A stretch of 44,810 nucleotides of DNA from an uncultured Paracraurococcus sp. GTDB lineage: Bacteria; Pseudomonadota; Alphaproteobacteria; Acetobacterales; Acetobacteraceae. This document shows positions 7,536 to 17,364 of the stretch, piece after piece. The number at the start of each line of letters is the position of its first letter. Position 1 is the first letter of the stretch. The position numbers were made by a program, and so were the translations under genes. Under the pieces are notes generated by a model that had not been told where the DNA came from, searched no databases, and was given only the letters and a program-made list of their open reading frames with translations. The DNA lies in assembly GCA_903896535.1 (NCBI GenBank), contig CAITYE010000108.1, positions 1-44,810 of the forward strand, given 5' to 3'.

Positions 7536-8933
7536 ATGCTGCCATGCTTCGCGCCGCCGAATGTGCCCGCGCTGCCGTTATATGCGGTTGGCCCGGCGGC
7601 GCTGCCCGCGCTGCGGGCCCGACTCACGCCGGCTGCCGCGGCTTTCCTCGATGCCTCGGGTTTTTCGGCGAAGCCGCAGGAAGTGCAGCTTCTCCCGGCC
7701 GATGCGGGGCTGGCGGGTGCTGTTCTCGGCCTCGGTGAGAAGCCGTCGACACCCTGGTCCTTCGGCGCGTTGCCCCAGCTGCTGCCGGCCAATAGTGTCT
7801 GGCAGCTGACAGATCCGGACCTGGCGGCGCGTGGGGCGCTCGGCTGGGCGCTCGGCGCCTATCGCTACAGCGCCTTCAAGCCACCGGGGCGTGCGCCGGC
7901 CAAGCTGGTCCCGCCGCCCGGCAGCGAGGCGGCGCTGGATGCGGCCGCCGCGATCTATCTGGCGCGAGATCTGATCAATGCACCGGCCAATGTGATGGGG
8001 CCGGCCGAATTGTCGGCGGCGGTCAGCGCCCTTGCGGCGCGATATGGCGCACGTTTCACGGAGATCAGTGGCGAGGCTCTGACGGAGGGCTTTCCCGCCG
8101 TCGCGGCGGTCGGGCGTGCTAGCGTCCGGCCACCGCGGATCGCCATGCTGGAATGGGCGCCGCCGCAGCCGCCGGGCGCCAAGCCGGCGCCGCTGATCGC
8201 GCTGTGCGGCAAGGGGGTTTGCTTCGACACGGGCGGTCTCGATCTCAAGCCTTCGGCGGCCATGCTGCGCATGAAGAAGGACATGGGCGGTGCGGCCATT
8301 CTGATCGGCCTGGCCGAATTATTGTTGCGCAGGCAGGCCCCGGTGCGGCTGCTCCTGCTGGTTGGCGCGGTGGAGAATGCGGTGGGCGGGGATGCTTTCC
8401 GCCCGCTTGATGTCCTGGCGACCCGCGCCGGGATCAGCGTCGAAATCGGGAACACGGACGCCGAAGGCAGGCTCGTTCTGGCGGATTTGCTGACCTTCGC
8501 CGCGGAGCGGCAGCCGGATTTGATCATTGATGCGGCAACCTTGACCGGCGCGGCTCGGGTCGCCCTCGGCCCGGATCTGCCAGCGCTCTTTGCCTCGGAT
8601 GATGCCATGGCGGCGCGGCTGCTGGCCACTGGCCGAGAGCAGGACGACCCGCTCTGGCAACTGCCACTCCATGCCGATTACGAAACTTGGCTCGATAGTT
8701 CGATAGCCCAGATTAACAACGTTTCCACAAAACCCTTCGCAGGCTCTGTAATCGCGGCATTGTTCTTGCGCCGTTTCGTCCCTTCTGCTATCCCGTGGAT
8801 GCATCTTGATGTCTATGCTTGGAACGATGCTCATCGTCCCGGCAGGCCTGAGGGAGGCGAAGCCCAGAGTTTGCGGGCCTTGGCCGCGACGATCCTCTCC
8901 CTCTATCCACCCGGATCGGCGGCGATGAGGTAA
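7536..8933 (+). CDS. pepA: Leucyl aminopeptidase, M17 family
   Basis: A 465-residue cytosolic metallo-aminopeptidase that removes N-terminal residues from peptides, aiding peptide turnover. The catalytic half is complete: GKGVCFDTGGLDLKPS (metal-binding Lys/Asp), MKKDMGGAA, VENAVGG, and the signature NTDAEGRL, which carries Asp and Glu metal ligands and the catalytic Arg. The length fits the shorter M17 proteins common in alphaproteobacteria. I start it at the ATG at 7536 with CGGAG about 10 bases upstream; the frame is open to 7425, but the extra residues are low-complexity and unlike the family. It stands alone, between the palindrome at 7369-7416 and a 164-base gap with no recognisable feature before the MarR-type gene. 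Confidence 0.92.
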   Translation: MLPCFAPPNVPALPLYAVGPAALPALRARLTPAAAAFLDASGFSAKPQEVQLLPADAGLAGAVLGLGEKPSTPWSFGALPQLLPANSVWQLTDPDLAARGALGWALGAYRYSAFKPPGRAPAKLVPPPGSEAALDAAAAIYLARDLINAPANVMGPAELSAAVSALAARYGARFTEISGEALTEGFPAVAAVGRASVRPPRIAMLEWAPPQPPGAKPAPLIALCGKGVCFDTGGLDLKPSAAMLRMKKDMGGAAILIGLAELLLRRQAPVRLLLLVGAVENAVGGDAFRPLDVLATRAGISVEIGNTDAEGRLVLADLLTFAAERQPDLIIDAATLTGAARVALGPDLPALFASDDAMAARLLATGREQDDPLWQLPLHADYETWLDSSIAQINNVSTKPFAGSVIAALFLRRFVPSAIPWMHLDVYAWNDAHRPGRPEGGEAQSLRALAATILSLYPPGSAAMR

Positions 8934-9097
8934 CGATTTCGGGACAGGCACGCGAATTCATAGTCTGGCGTTGGTGGAGTGGCCATATCCCTCGTGGTCA
9001 ATACGGGTCGAATGACGTGGGGCCCATCGAGGAACGAGCTTCTCCGACGCGGGATAGGAACGAAACCCGAAGGGGATGAGGGACGAAGGACGAAGAA

Positions 9098-9484
9098 ATG
9101 ACCGTACACACCAACCCCGATCAGCTGGTCGGCATATTGCGCGACACCGTGGTCTCGCTTGTTCGGCGCGACGGGCCGGATCTTTCCGCCCGCCAGCTTG
9201 GGGTTTTTCTGACCGTCTATCTGACGGATGGGCCGCACACCGTGCGCGGCTTGGCAGCCGAACTGAACGTTTCTAAGCCGGCGATCACCCGCGCACTCGA
9301 CCGGCTGGGTGAACTTGACCTCGCCCGCCGTAAAGTGGACCCCATGGATCGCCGCAGTGTCATCGTGCAGCGCACCCTGAAGGGGACCGCTTTCCTGCGC
9401 GACATGCGCCAGATCATGGCTGAAGCCGAAGCAGCCGTCCCGGCTGAAGGCGAAGCGGGCGAGGCCGCGCGCAAGGCCGGCTGA
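9098..9484 (+). CDS. MarR-family winged-helix transcriptional regulator
   Basis: A 128-residue protein with a MarR-type winged helix. Residues about 30-100 hold LSARQLGVFLTVYL (helix 1), VRGLAAELNVSKPAITRALDRL (shown as helix-turn-helix, residues 49-70) and the wing KVDPMDRRSVIVQ. It is shorter than typical MarR proteins (about 140-150 residues), with a trimmed C-terminal dimer helix followed by an alanine/glutamate-rich tail. The ATG at 9098 has GAAGGA upstream. Its ligand and targets cannot be told from sequence. The gene converges on the yej operon end, with a hairpin between them. Confidence 0.8.
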   Translation: MTVHTNPDQLVGILRDTVVSLVRRDGPDLSARQLGVFLTVYLTDGPHTVRGLAAELNVSKPAITRALDRLGELDLARRKVDPMDRRSVIVQRTLKGTAFLRDMRQIMAEAEAAVPAEGEAGEAARKAG

Positions 9485-9499
9485 GCCGATCTTCACAAC

Positions 9500-9534
9500 G
9501 CTGTCCGTCCGGCCGATATGGGCCGGGCGGCAGC
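9500..9534. terminator. Hairpin between convergent marR-type gene and yej operon
   Basis: Bases 9505-9514 and 9521-9530 form a 10-bp stem (one G-T pair) with a 6-base loop, and 9500-9503/9531-9534 extend it past a single bulged base. It sits in the 60-base gap between two convergent genes, where a bidirectional terminator is expected. There is no poly-T tail. Confidence 0.5.
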
Positions 9535-9544
9535 ACACTACGTT

Positions 9545-10003
9545 TCAGACAGACCCAGTATCCTGTGCGCCCGTCGGCAAGGTTGTCAGATCGGCCGGCA
9601 GGTCCCGCACCCATTGCCGCCAATCTGTCCGACGCGTGGCCGCCACTTCCTGCCCTTCGCCAGATTTCGCATAGAGGCTGAGCGCCCCGGACGCCCACCA
9701 GAAATCGAAGTCCCGCTCGCTGGTCAGGACCAGCGCCGCTGTACGATCGAACACCGCGTCGCGCACCTTGGGCATGTACCGTGTAAGCCACCACCAGCAG
9801 CCAACTGCCAGCACCGCTGCGCCCAGATAGAAATGCAGCAGGGCAGTTGCCCCGAGCGAGACCACCAGGATGGCAACCGCCGGCACCAGGTTCTCCGCCG
9901 CCCGATAGACCGGGCTGCCCGAGCTGTTCATCCGGCGGATATGCACGCCGAGCTTCACCTGGCTCGCATCCAGTAATTCGCGCAGCCGCTCCAACTCCGT
10001 CAT
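9545..10003 (-). CDS. Small membrane protein at the end of the yej operon, function unknown
   Basis: A 152-residue protein with an N-terminal amphipathic stretch, two adjacent hydrophobic segments at about residues 39-55 and 58-74, and a polar C-terminal domain rich in Trp (DFWWASGALSLY). I do not recognise a family. Its ATG overlaps the yejF stop codon in an ATGA arrangement, so it is translationally coupled and belongs to the yejABEF transcript. It could be an accessory or unrelated inner-membrane protein; the sequence offers no catalytic motif. Confidence 0.7.
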   Translation of the reverse strand: MTELERLRELLDASQVKLGVHIRRMNSSGSPVYRAAENLVPAVAILVVSLGATALLHFYLGAAVLAVGCWWWLTRYMPKVRDAVFDRTAALVLTSERDFDFWWASGALSLYAKSGEGQEVAATRRTDWRQWVRDLPADLTTLPTGAQDTGSV

Positions 10004-11604
10004 GGCCCCTCCGCCAGGCTCCGCAGATCGAAAGCCGCTGCCATCAGGCTGCGGGTATAGGGCTGGGCCGGCGCCGCAGTCAGCGTCTCCGCCTCCCCCG
10101 CCTCCACCACCTGCCCATCCTTCAGGACGATGATCCGGTGCGAGAGCGCGCGGACGACCCGCAGATCGTGGCTGATGAACAGGTAGGCCAGCCGATGCCG
10201 TTGTTGCAGCGTTCGCAGCAGCTCCACCACCTGCGCTTGCACCGAGACATCGAGCGCGCTGGTCGGTTCATCAAGCACGAGCAGGCGTGGCTTCAGCACC
10301 AGGGCGCGGGCGATCGCCAGGCGTTGGCGTTGCCCACCGCTGAACTCATGCGGGTATCGCTCGATCATCGCGGGATCGAGACCCACCTCGGTCAGGGCTG
10401 CCGCCACCGCCGCCACCCGCGCGGCTGGCGGCAATCGTGGTTGATGCACATCCAGCCCCTCGCCGACGATCTCCCCGGCCGAAAGGCGTGGTGAGAGGGC
10501 ACCGAAGGGGTCCTGAAAGACGATCTGCATGCGGCTTCGCAGCGGCCGCAACGCCGCGCGGCTAAGGGGCTGGATGTCCCGTCCCTCGAAGTCGATCCGC
10601 CCGCTCGCCGTCTCCAGCCGGATCAGCGCCAGGCCGAGCGTAGTCTTGCCGCTGCCCGATTCGCCGACGAGACCGACTGTCTCGCCCTCACGGATCGTCA
10701 GGCTAACACCATCGACCGCCTTCACGAACCCCACGGTCCGCCGCAACAGGCCGCGACGGATCGGGAAATGCACCTTTACATCCTCGGCCTGCAGGATGGT
10801 GGCGGCATCGGGTGGTACGGGCGCAGGCCGGCCCCGCGGCTCGGTCGCCAGCAGCATCTGGGTATAGGCCTCGCGCGGTGCGGCGAAGATGGCACGCGTT
10901 GTGCCCTGCTCTACAGCATGCCCATCCTTCATCACGACCACGCGGTCGGCGTGCTTGCGGACGATGTTCAGGTCGTGCGTGATCAGCAGCATCGCCATGC
11001 CCAGGCGGCGCTTCAGTTCTTCCAGCAGTTCCAGGATCTGCGCCTGGATGGTCACATCAAGGGCGGTCGTCGGCTCATCGGCGATCAGCAGCTTCGGGGT
11101 ATTGGCCAGCGCCGCGGCGATCATCACCCGCTGCCGCTGGCCGCCCGAGAGCTGGTGGGGAAAGGCATCGAGCCGCGATTCCGCTTGCGGCAAGCGAACA
11201 TCGCGCAAAAGTTGCAGCGTGCGTTCGCGGAGTGCGGTGGCAGAGAGCGGCTGATGCAGGCTGATCGCCTCCCCGACCTGACGGCCGATATCGTGCAGTG
11301 GATTGAGTGAGGTCATCGGCTCCTGAAAGATCATCCCGACCGTGCCGCCGCGCAGCCGCCGCAGCATGGGCTCCTCCGCCCGCAGCACGTCGATGCCGTC
11401 GAGGATGATCCGTCCCGTCGGGTTGCTCGCCACGGTGGGTAGCAGCCGGAGCGTCGAGAGCGCGGTGACGGACTTACCGCTGCCGGATTCGCCCACCAGG
11501 GCCACCGTCTCGCCAGGCTGGACGGTGAAGGAGACGCCCTCAACGACGCGTCGTCCACCGAAGGCGACCGAAAGATCCTGCACGTCGAGGAGTGGCCCGC
11601 TCAT
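10000..11604 (-). CDS. yejF: Dual-ATPase subunit of YejABEF peptide ABC importer
   Basis: A 534-residue protein with two complete ABC ATPase domains in tandem, the hallmark of YejF. Each half has Walker A (GESGSGKS near residue 37; GESGSGKT near 314), a signature (LSGGQRQR; FSGGQRQR) and Walker B with a glutamate (LLIADEPTTALD; LLVLDEPTSALD), and C-terminal oligopeptide/dipeptide-type extensions. It powers uptake of peptides such as microcin C in enterobacteria and certain peptide antibiotics in rhizobia (family knowledge). The start overlaps the yejE stop by 4 bases. Nothing is missing. Confidence 0.93.
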   Translation of the reverse strand: MSGPLLDVQDLSVAFGGRRVVEGVSFTVQPGETVALVGESGSGKSVTALSTLRLLPTVASNPTGRIILDGIDVLRAEEPMLRRLRGGTVGMIFQEPMTSLNPLHDIGRQVGEAISLHQPLSATALRERTLQLLRDVRLPQAESRLDAFPHQLSGGQRQRVMIAAALANTPKLLIADEPTTALDVTIQAQILELLEELKRRLGMAMLLITHDLNIVRKHADRVVVMKDGHAVEQGTTRAIFAAPREAYTQMLLATEPRGRPAPVPPDAATILQAEDVKVHFPIRRGLLRRTVGFVKAVDGVSLTIREGETVGLVGESGSGKTTLGLALIRLETASGRIDFEGRDIQPLSRAALRPLRSRMQIVFQDPFGALSPRLSAGEIVGEGLDVHQPRLPPAARVAAVAAALTEVGLDPAMIERYPHEFSGGQRQRLAIARALVLKPRLLVLDEPTSALDVSVQAQVVELLRTLQQRHRLAYLFISHDLRVVRALSHRIIVLKDGQVVEAGEAETLTAAPAQPYTRSLMAAAFDLRSLAEGP

Positions 11605-12641
11605 GCTGCGCCGCCTGGCAGCTTGCGTGGGTCGAAGGCGTCGCGGACGCCCTCGCCCACGAAGACCAGCAGCGTCAGCACGCCGCCGAGGATCACGAAA
11701 CCGGTCAGCGCCAGCCAGGGCGCCTGGAGATTGTTCTTGCCCTGGCTGAGCAATTCCCCGAGTGAGGGCGACCCGGGCGGCAGCCCGAAGCCGAGGAAAT
11801 CGAGCGAGGTGAGGATGACGACCGAGCCCGAGAGAATGAAGGGCAGGAAGGTCAGCGTCGCCACCATCGCGTTTGGCAGGATGTGCCGCACCATGATGCG
11901 GGCATCGCCGACGCCCAGCGCCCGCGCTGCCCGCACATAGTCGAAGTTCCGCCCGCGCAGGAATTCAGCGCGCACCACGCCGGTCAGTCCCATCCAGGAA
12001 AAGAGCAGCAGGAAGCCGAGCAGCACCCAGAAGCTTGGAGTGATGATCGAAGCCAGGATGATCAGCAGGTAGAGTTCTGGCATGCCGCGCCAGACCTCGA
12101 TGAAGCGCTGGAACAGCAGATCGAGCGTGCCGCCGTAATAACCCTGTACCGCCCCCGCCGCGATGCCGATGACGGAGGAAAGTAGGGTGAGTGCGAAGCC
12201 GAATAGCACCGAGATACGGAACCCGTAGATGACCCGCGCCAGCACGTCGCGCGCCTGGTCATCGGTCCCAAGCCAATTGCGCGCTGAAGGCGGCGAGGGG
12301 GCTGGTCGATCGAGATTCCGCACCACGGTGTTGTAGGCGAAGGGGATCGCCGGCCAGATCAGCCAGGCGTCACGCGCGGCCAGGTCCCGGCGCAGTTCCG
12401 GATCGTACCAATCCATCTCGGTCGGCAGGCCATCCGGCAGGATATCGCTTTCGGCATAGTCGGCGATCACGGGACAGAACCAGCGGCCATCGACCCGCGC
12501 GAGCAGCGGGCGGTCATTGGCGATGAACTCGGCGCCGAGCGTGAGGAAGAACACCGCGAGGAACAGCCAGAGCGACCAGAAGCCACGCCGGTTGGCACGG
12601 AAATTGGCCAGCCTGCGCCTGACAAGCGGCGTGAGCGTCAC
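11601..12641 (-). CDS. yejE: YejABEF peptide importer permease
   Basis: A 346-residue inner-membrane permease of the binding-protein-dependent (BPD) transport family. It has an N-terminal transmembrane helix ([19 protein letters not shown]), a periplasmic loop with [14 protein letters not shown], and a five-helix BPD core containing the cytoplasmic EAA-type loop ([21 protein letters not shown]) that docks on the ATPase. The length matches E. coli YejE (about 341). It forms a heterodimeric channel with YejB. The gene overlaps both neighbours by 4 bases. Confidence 0.92.
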   Translation of the reverse strand: MTLTPLVRRRLANFRANRRGFWSLWLFLAVFFLTLGAEFIANDRPLLARVDGRWFCPVIADYAESDILPDGLPTEMDWYDPELRRDLAARDAWLIWPAIPFAYNTVVRNLDRPAPSPPSARNWLGTDDQARDVLARVIYGFRISVLFGFALTLLSSVIGIAAGAVQGYYGGTLDLLFQRFIEVWRGMPELYLLIILASIITPSFWVLLGFLLLFSWMGLTGVVRAEFLRGRNFDYVRAARALGVGDARIMVRHILPNAMVATLTFLPFILSGSVVILTSLDFLGFGLPPGSPSLGELLSQGKNNLQAPWLALTGFVILGGVLTLLVFVGEGVRDAFDPRKLPGGAA

Positions 12642-13750
12642 CGTCGCGCCTCGAAATCGATGCGCGGATCGACCAGCATGTAGCTGAGATCACCGACGAT
12701 CTGCATGACGAGGCCGATCAGGGTGAAGATATAAAGCGTGCCGAACATCACCGGATAATCGCGCCGGATCGCAGCTTCGAAGCCAAGCAGGCCGATCCCG
12801 TCGAGGGAGAAGATGATCTCGACCAGCAGCGCCCCGGTGAAGAGAATGCCGATGAAGGCAGCCGGGAAGCCCGCAATGATCAGCAGCATGGCGTTGCGGA
12901 AGACATGGCCATAGAGGATGCGGCTCTCGCTCGCCCCCTTGGCGCGGGCCGTCATCACATATTGCTTGTTGATCTCCTCGAGGAAGCTGTTCTTGGTCAA
13001 CAGCGTCAGCCCGGCGAAGCCGCCGATGACCAGGGCAATGGTCGGCAGCACCATATGCCAGGCGTAATCAACTGCCCGCGCCAGGAATGACGCTCCCTCG
13101 AGCCCCGGCGACAGCAGGCCGCGCAGCGGGAACCATTGCAGGAAACTGCCACCGGCGAACAGCACGACAAGCAGGATCGCAAACAGGAAGCCCGGAATCG
13201 CGTAGCCGACCAGCACCAGCGCCGAGGTCCAGAGATCGAAGCGACTACCGTCGCGCACCGCCTTGCGGATGCCGAGCGGGATGGAGACAAGATAGATGAT
13301 CAGGGTTGACCAGAGCCCGAGTGAGATGGAGACCGGCATCTTCTCGACGATCAGGTCGAGTACGGGCTTGTCGCGGAACAGGCTGCGGCCGAGGTCGAAG
13401 CTGGCATAGCCGCGCAGCATGTCCCACAGCCGCGTATGCCAGGGCTTGTCGAAGCCGAAAGCCTTCTCGATTTCGGCGACCACGGCGGGATCGAGACCGC
13501 GGGCGCCGCGATACCGGCTACCGGAATCGCTGCCGCCGGTATTCTCTCGCCGTTCCTGGCTTTGCCGCACCTCGCCCTGGCTTTCGCCGGATAATCGGCC
13601 AAGCGTGCTGCCGGCTTCGCCCTTGATCTCCGCCAGCATCTGTTCCACCGGCCCGCCGGGGGCGAACTGCACGATCGCGAAATTGATCAGGATGATGCCG
13701 AGCAGTGTCGGCACCATCAGCAGCAGGCGACGGAACAGATAGGCTCCCAT
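12638..13750 (-). CDS. yejB: YejABEF peptide importer permease
   Basis: A 370-residue BPD-family permease, the partner of YejE. It has an N-terminal helix with [20 protein letters not shown], the long periplasmic loop characteristic of YejB (residues about 40-110, here rich in Ser/Arg/Gly and slightly expanded), and an EAA-type loop ([21 protein letters not shown]). The C-terminus ends with the YejB-like [12 protein letters not shown]. It starts 4 bases after the yejA stop codon and overlaps yejE, so all are on one mRNA. Confidence 0.92.
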   Translation of the reverse strand: MGAYLFRRLLLMVPTLLGIILINFAIVQFAPGGPVEQMLAEIKGEAGSTLGRLSGESQGEVRQSQERRENTGGSDSGSRYRGARGLDPAVVAEIEKAFGFDKPWHTRLWDMLRGYASFDLGRSLFRDKPVLDLIVEKMPVSISLGLWSTLIIYLVSIPLGIRKAVRDGSRFDLWTSALVLVGYAIPGFLFAILLVVLFAGGSFLQWFPLRGLLSPGLEGASFLARAVDYAWHMVLPTIALVIGGFAGLTLLTKNSFLEEINKQYVMTARAKGASESRILYGHVFRNAMLLIIAGFPAAFIGILFTGALLVEIIFSLDGIGLLGFEAAIRRDYPVMFGTLYIFTLIGLVMQIVGDLSYMLVDPRIDFEARR

Positions 13751-13754
13751 ACCG

Positions 13755-15623
13755 CTAGGGCTGCGACCGGGTGTCGCGCCGGCCCTGTTCCACCGTGGCG
13801 GCGCGGGTGGGCTCGATCCACCAGCTGTCGAGCGCCAGGGCGTATTTGGGGTTGCGCGCCGGCCGGCCGAATTTGTCCCAATAGGCGATCCGGAAGGTCC
13901 GGTTGTGCCATTGCGGCACGACGAAATCGCCCCACAACAGAACCCGATCCAGGGCGCGTGTCCGTGCCAGCAGCTCCGCCCGATCGGGCGCGGCGATGAC
14001 GTATTCCACGAGTTCGTCGATCACCGGGTCGCAAATGCCGGAGACGTTCTGGCTGCCCGGCTCCTGCGCCCGCGCGCAGCTCCAGTAATCGCGCTGCTCA
14101 TTGCCGGGGGAGAGGCTCTGTCCCTGGCCGTCCACCGTCATGTCGTAATCGAAGCTGTCGATCCGCACCTGATATTGTGCGGGATCGACCGAGCGGACCC
14201 GGGGCTCCATGCCCAAGCGGCGCAACACTTCCACATAGGGCAGTGCCACGCGCTCGAAGCTCGGGCCGTTCAGCAGAATCTCGAAGGCGAAGGGCTCGCC
14301 CTTCGCGTTGACCAGCTTGCGATCCTTCACGGTCCAGCCCCCCTGCCGCAGCAGGTCGAGCGCCCGGCGAAGCCCCTCGCGGTTATTGCCGCTGCCATCG
14401 GTCACCGGCAGGCGGTAGGGGTCAGTGAACAGGGCATCCGGCACGCGGCCCCGATATGTCTCCAGGATCTCCCGCTCCCGTCCCTCCGGTACGCCGGAGG
14501 AGGCGAGGTCGGAGTTCGAGAAGAAGGAGGCAGTGCGCGCATAGCTGCCGTAAAACAGGTTGGCGTTCATCCACTCGAAGTCGAAGACCTCGATCAGCGC
14601 CCGCCGCACCCGGGCGTCCTGGAAGATGGGCCGGCGCAGGTTCAGCGCGAAGCTCTGCATACCGGTCGGGATTTCGTGGCGGATCTCGTCTTTCTTGACC
14701 AGGCCGCGGCGCACCGCGGGAAAGTCGTAGGCGGTCGCCCATTCCTTGGCGATGTTCTCGGTCCGAAAATCGATCTGTCCCGCCTTGAAGGCTTCCAGCG
14801 CCACCGTCGAATCGCGGAAATATTCATAGCGCATCAGGTCGAAATTGGCGGTGCCCTTCGCGGTCGGCAGGTCGCGCGCCCAGTAGTCCTCGACCCGGCG
14901 ATAAACCAGGCTGCGCCCCGCTTCGAACCGGTCCAGCCGATAGGGGCCGGAGCCGAGCGGCGGGTCGAGGGTTGGCCGGGCGAAATCGCGGCCTTCCCAG
15001 AAATGCTTCGGCAGGACCGGCATCTGGCCGACGATCAGTGGCAGTTCGCGGTTCTCGTTCGTCTTGAAGCGATAGACAACGCGGCGTGGGCCTTCGGCGA
15101 CCACCTCGGCGATGTCGGCCCAATAGCCGCGATAGGTCGGCCGGCCTTTCTCGCGCAATGTCGTGAAGGTGAACACCACATCCTCGGCGGTGACCGGGCG
15201 GCCATCATGCCAGCGGGCCTCCGGGCGGAGTTCGAAGGCGACCCATTGCTGGTCGCGGGGCAGTTCGATCCGTGCGGCGAGGTGGCAATACTCGGTGCTC
15301 GCCTCGTCGGCACTCTCCTTCAGCAGGGTGTCGTACAGATTGCCGAGACCGACCGCAGGCGTGCCGCGCAGGATGAAGCCATTGAAGCTGTCGAAGCTGC
15401 CGAGTGCGGTCAGCGCGATCTCTCCCCCCTTGGGGGCGTCCGGGTTGACCCAGGGCCAATGCCGGAAATCGGCCGGCAGGGACGGGCCGCCGAGTAGCGA
15501 GAGCGCATGGGTGCGGGTGATGCCATCCGCATCCGGCGCCCCGGCCGGCATCGCCGCCCGCGACGAAGCGGGCGAAAGGGCGGGCAGGGCGAGGCCCAGG
15601 GCAAGGAGATGGCGGCGCTGCAT
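13755..15623 (-). CDS. yejA: Periplasmic peptide-binding protein of YejABEF
   Basis: A 622-residue extracellular solute-binding protein family 5 member. The N-terminus [20 protein letters not shown] is a signal peptide with an arginine pair. The mature part shows the family 5 pattern: [41 protein letters not shown] and a C-terminal WDKFGRP motif found in YejA. It captures peptides in the periplasm and delivers them to YejBE. The frame is open to 15890, but the signal peptide marks the ATG at 15623; no strong ribosome site is visible there. The gene begins 38 bases after hisN stops. Confidence 0.9.
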   Translation of the reverse strand: MQRRHLLALGLALPALSPASSRAAMPAGAPDADGITRTHALSLLGGPSLPADFRHWPWVNPDAPKGGEIALTALGSFDSFNGFILRGTPAVGLGNLYDTLLKESADEASTEYCHLAARIELPRDQQWVAFELRPEARWHDGRPVTAEDVVFTFTTLREKGRPTYRGYWADIAEVVAEGPRRVVYRFKTNENRELPLIVGQMPVLPKHFWEGRDFARPTLDPPLGSGPYRLDRFEAGRSLVYRRVEDYWARDLPTAKGTANFDLMRYEYFRDSTVALEAFKAGQIDFRTENIAKEWATAYDFPAVRRGLVKKDEIRHEIPTGMQSFALNLRRPIFQDARVRRALIEVFDFEWMNANLFYGSYARTASFFSNSDLASSGVPEGREREILETYRGRVPDALFTDPYRLPVTDGSGNNREGLRRALDLLRQGGWTVKDRKLVNAKGEPFAFEILLNGPSFERVALPYVEVLRRLGMEPRVRSVDPAQYQVRIDSFDYDMTVDGQGQSLSPGNEQRDYWSCARAQEPGSQNVSGICDPVIDELVEYVIAAPDRAELLARTRALDRVLLWGDFVVPQWHNRTFRIAYWDKFGRPARNPKYALALDSWWIEPTRAATVEQGRRDTRSQP

Positions 15624-15661
15624 GCTTGGGAGGATGGGGGCTCGCCCCGGCCGGCACAACC

Positions 15662-16441
15662 TCAGCCCGGCGCCTGAAGATGCGCGACCGCCGCTGGCAG
15701 CAATCGGGGATCGCCGACCGCCAACACCTGGCCCCGGCTTGCCAGGGTCAGCGGCTGGCCTGCCCAATCGGTCACCCGCCCACCAGCCCCTTCCACCACG
15801 GGCACCACCGCCGCCCAATCCCAGGGCTTCATCGTGCTCTCGCAGATGACATCGACCAGACCCAGCGCGGCGAGACCATAGGCGTAGCAATCCCCGCCCC
15901 AGGTCACCCGCCGCGCCGCTGCCCGCAGCCGCTCAAAGCCCGGCCGATCGGCGGGCTCGAACATGTCGGGGCTGGTGCAGGAGAGTTCCGCCTCGGCCAG
16001 CGTGGCGCAGGGACGGCACCGCGCCACGCCACCGAAGGGCGAGCGGAAGCGGGTCGGGTGGCCGGTGAGACCCAGCCAGCGCTCGCCCGTCACGGGCTGG
16101 TCGATCAGCCCAAGCACCGGGCGGCCGCGATGCAGCAGCGCGATCAGCGTGCCGAAGAGCGGTCGGCCCGTGACAAAGGCCCGGGTCCCATCGATCGGGT
16201 CGAGCACCCAGAGATACTCTGCGTCCGCCCGGTCCGGACCGTATTCCTCGCCCCAGACGCCGTGCTGCGGCAGACGTTCGGCCAATAGCGCGCGGATCGC
16301 GCGTTCGGCGGCCCGATCGGCTTCGGTGACCGGGCTGGCATCGCCCTTCGCTTCGACCAGCAAGCCGCTGCGAAAGAGCGGGCGGATCACCTGCCCGGCA
16401 AGCTCGGCCGCTGCTTCGGCCACCGCGACGAACGCGTCCAT
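15662..16441 (-). CDS. hisN: Histidinol-phosphatase of the inositol-monophosphatase fold
   Basis: A 259-residue Mg-dependent phosphatase. The IMPase motifs are complete: GEEYG (metal Glu, residues about 65-69), LDPIDGTRAFVTGRP (metal aspartates, about 80-94) and a C-terminal KPWDWAAVVPVVEGAGG (metal Asp). RAFVTGRPLFGTLIAL and GGDCYAYGLAALG match the HisN subgroup, which hydrolyses L-histidinol phosphate in histidine synthesis; myo-inositol-phosphatase activity cannot be excluded. It lies first in a run of minus-strand genes with yejABEF and is divergent from pheA, with 69 bases between the starts. Confidence 0.85.
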   Translation of the reverse strand: MDAFVAVAEAAAELAGQVIRPLFRSGLLVEAKGDASPVTEADRAAERAIRALLAERLPQHGVWGEEYGPDRADAEYLWVLDPIDGTRAFVTGRPLFGTLIALLHRGRPVLGLIDQPVTGERWLGLTGHPTRFRSPFGGVARCRPCATLAEAELSCTSPDMFEPADRPGFERLRAAARRVTWGGDCYAYGLAALGLVDVICESTMKPWDWAAVVPVVEGAGGRVTDWAGQPLTLASRGQVLAVGDPRLLPAAVAHLQAPG

Positions 16442-16510
16442 CTATCCCCCGTTTGCGCTGGTCCCGGGGGCCGATTAGAAGCGCGGACCCTCTGCTGGCA
16501 AATCTTCGAC

Positions 16511-17359
16511 ATGACCCAGACCATCGCCTTCCAGGGCCTGCTCGGCGCCTATTCCGATCTTGCCTGCCGCGCCGCCTATCCCGGCTGGCAGACGCTGCCC
16601 TGCCCGAGCTTTGAGGCCGCGATGGATGCGGTGCGGAGCGACGCCGCGCAATTGGCCATGCTGCCCTGCGAAAACTCCCTCGCGGGCCGGGTGCCCGACA
16701 TCCACCGGCTGCTGCCGGAAAGCGGCCTTTCCGTGGTGGGCGAGCATTTCGAGCGGGTGGAGCATTGCCTGCTGGCGCCGCAGGGCGCGACGCTCGCCTC
16801 GCTCAAGCGGGCGCACAGCCATCCGGTGGCGCTCGGCCAAGTGCGGAACATCCTGCGCGACCTCAACCTGGTCCCGGTGATCGAGGCCGATACCGCCGGT
16901 GCCGCGGCGCTGATCGCCGAGCGCGGCGGCATCGAGGATGCGGCGATTGCCTCCGCACTCGCCGCCGAGATCTATGGGCTGGAGATCCTCCAACAGAATG
17001 TCGAGGACGCGGCCCACAATACCACCCGCTTCTATGTCTGCTCCCGCACACCTGCGCCGCCCTTGTCCGGCACTGCGGATTGCGTGACGAGTTTTGTTTT
17101 TCGAGTCCGCAACATCCCCGCCGCGCTCTACAAGGCGTTGGGCGGCTTCGCCACCAATGGCGTGAACATGACGAAGCTGGAGAGCTATATGCTGGACGGT
17201 GAGTTCACTGCGACGCAGTTCCTGGCGGATGTGGATGGCCACCCGGAGGATAGCAATCTCCGGCTGGCGCTTGAGGAGCTGCACTACTTCTCGCGCGAGG
17301 TGAGGGTGCTCGGCACCTACAAGGCGCATCCCTATCGGCTGGCGCATCAGGGGAAGTAG
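16511..17359 (+). CDS. pheA: Prephenate dehydratase (monofunctional PheA)
   Basis: A 282-residue enzyme converting prephenate to phenylpyruvate in phenylalanine synthesis. Residues 1-180 form the catalytic domain: the N-terminal FQGLLGAYSDLA, LPCENSLAG, the TTRF motif (catalytic Thr near residue 174) and EDAAHNTTRFYV. Residues about 190-275 form an ACT regulatory domain with KALGGFATNGVNMTKLESYM. The usual ESRP allosteric motif reads ESYM, so phenylalanine feedback may be altered. There is no chorismate-mutase domain. The ATG at 16511 gives the normal N-terminus. The gene is divergent from hisN. Confidence 0.92.
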   Translation: MTQTIAFQGLLGAYSDLACRAAYPGWQTLPCPSFEAAMDAVRSDAAQLAMLPCENSLAGRVPDIHRLLPESGLSVVGEHFERVEHCLLAPQGATLASLKRAHSHPVALGQVRNILRDLNLVPVIEADTAGAAALIAERGGIEDAAIASALAAEIYGLEILQQNVEDAAHNTTRFYVCSRTPAPPLSGTADCVTSFVFRVRNIPAALYKALGGFATNGVNMTKLESYMLDGEFTATQFLADVDGHPEDSNLRLALEELHYFSREVRVLGTYKAHPYRLAHQGK

Positions 17360-17364
17360 CCGCG

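Noticed and set aside
7536-8933. Upstream start for pepA at 7425
   Set aside because: The extra 37 residues are low-complexity, have no ribosome site and overlap the palindrome's downstream flank; the ATG at 7536 is better supported.
13905-15497. 530-codon plus-strand ORF opposite yejA
   Set aside because: It is the mirror frame of an intact YejA with signal peptide and family motifs, and its product is low-complexity and unlike any family I know.
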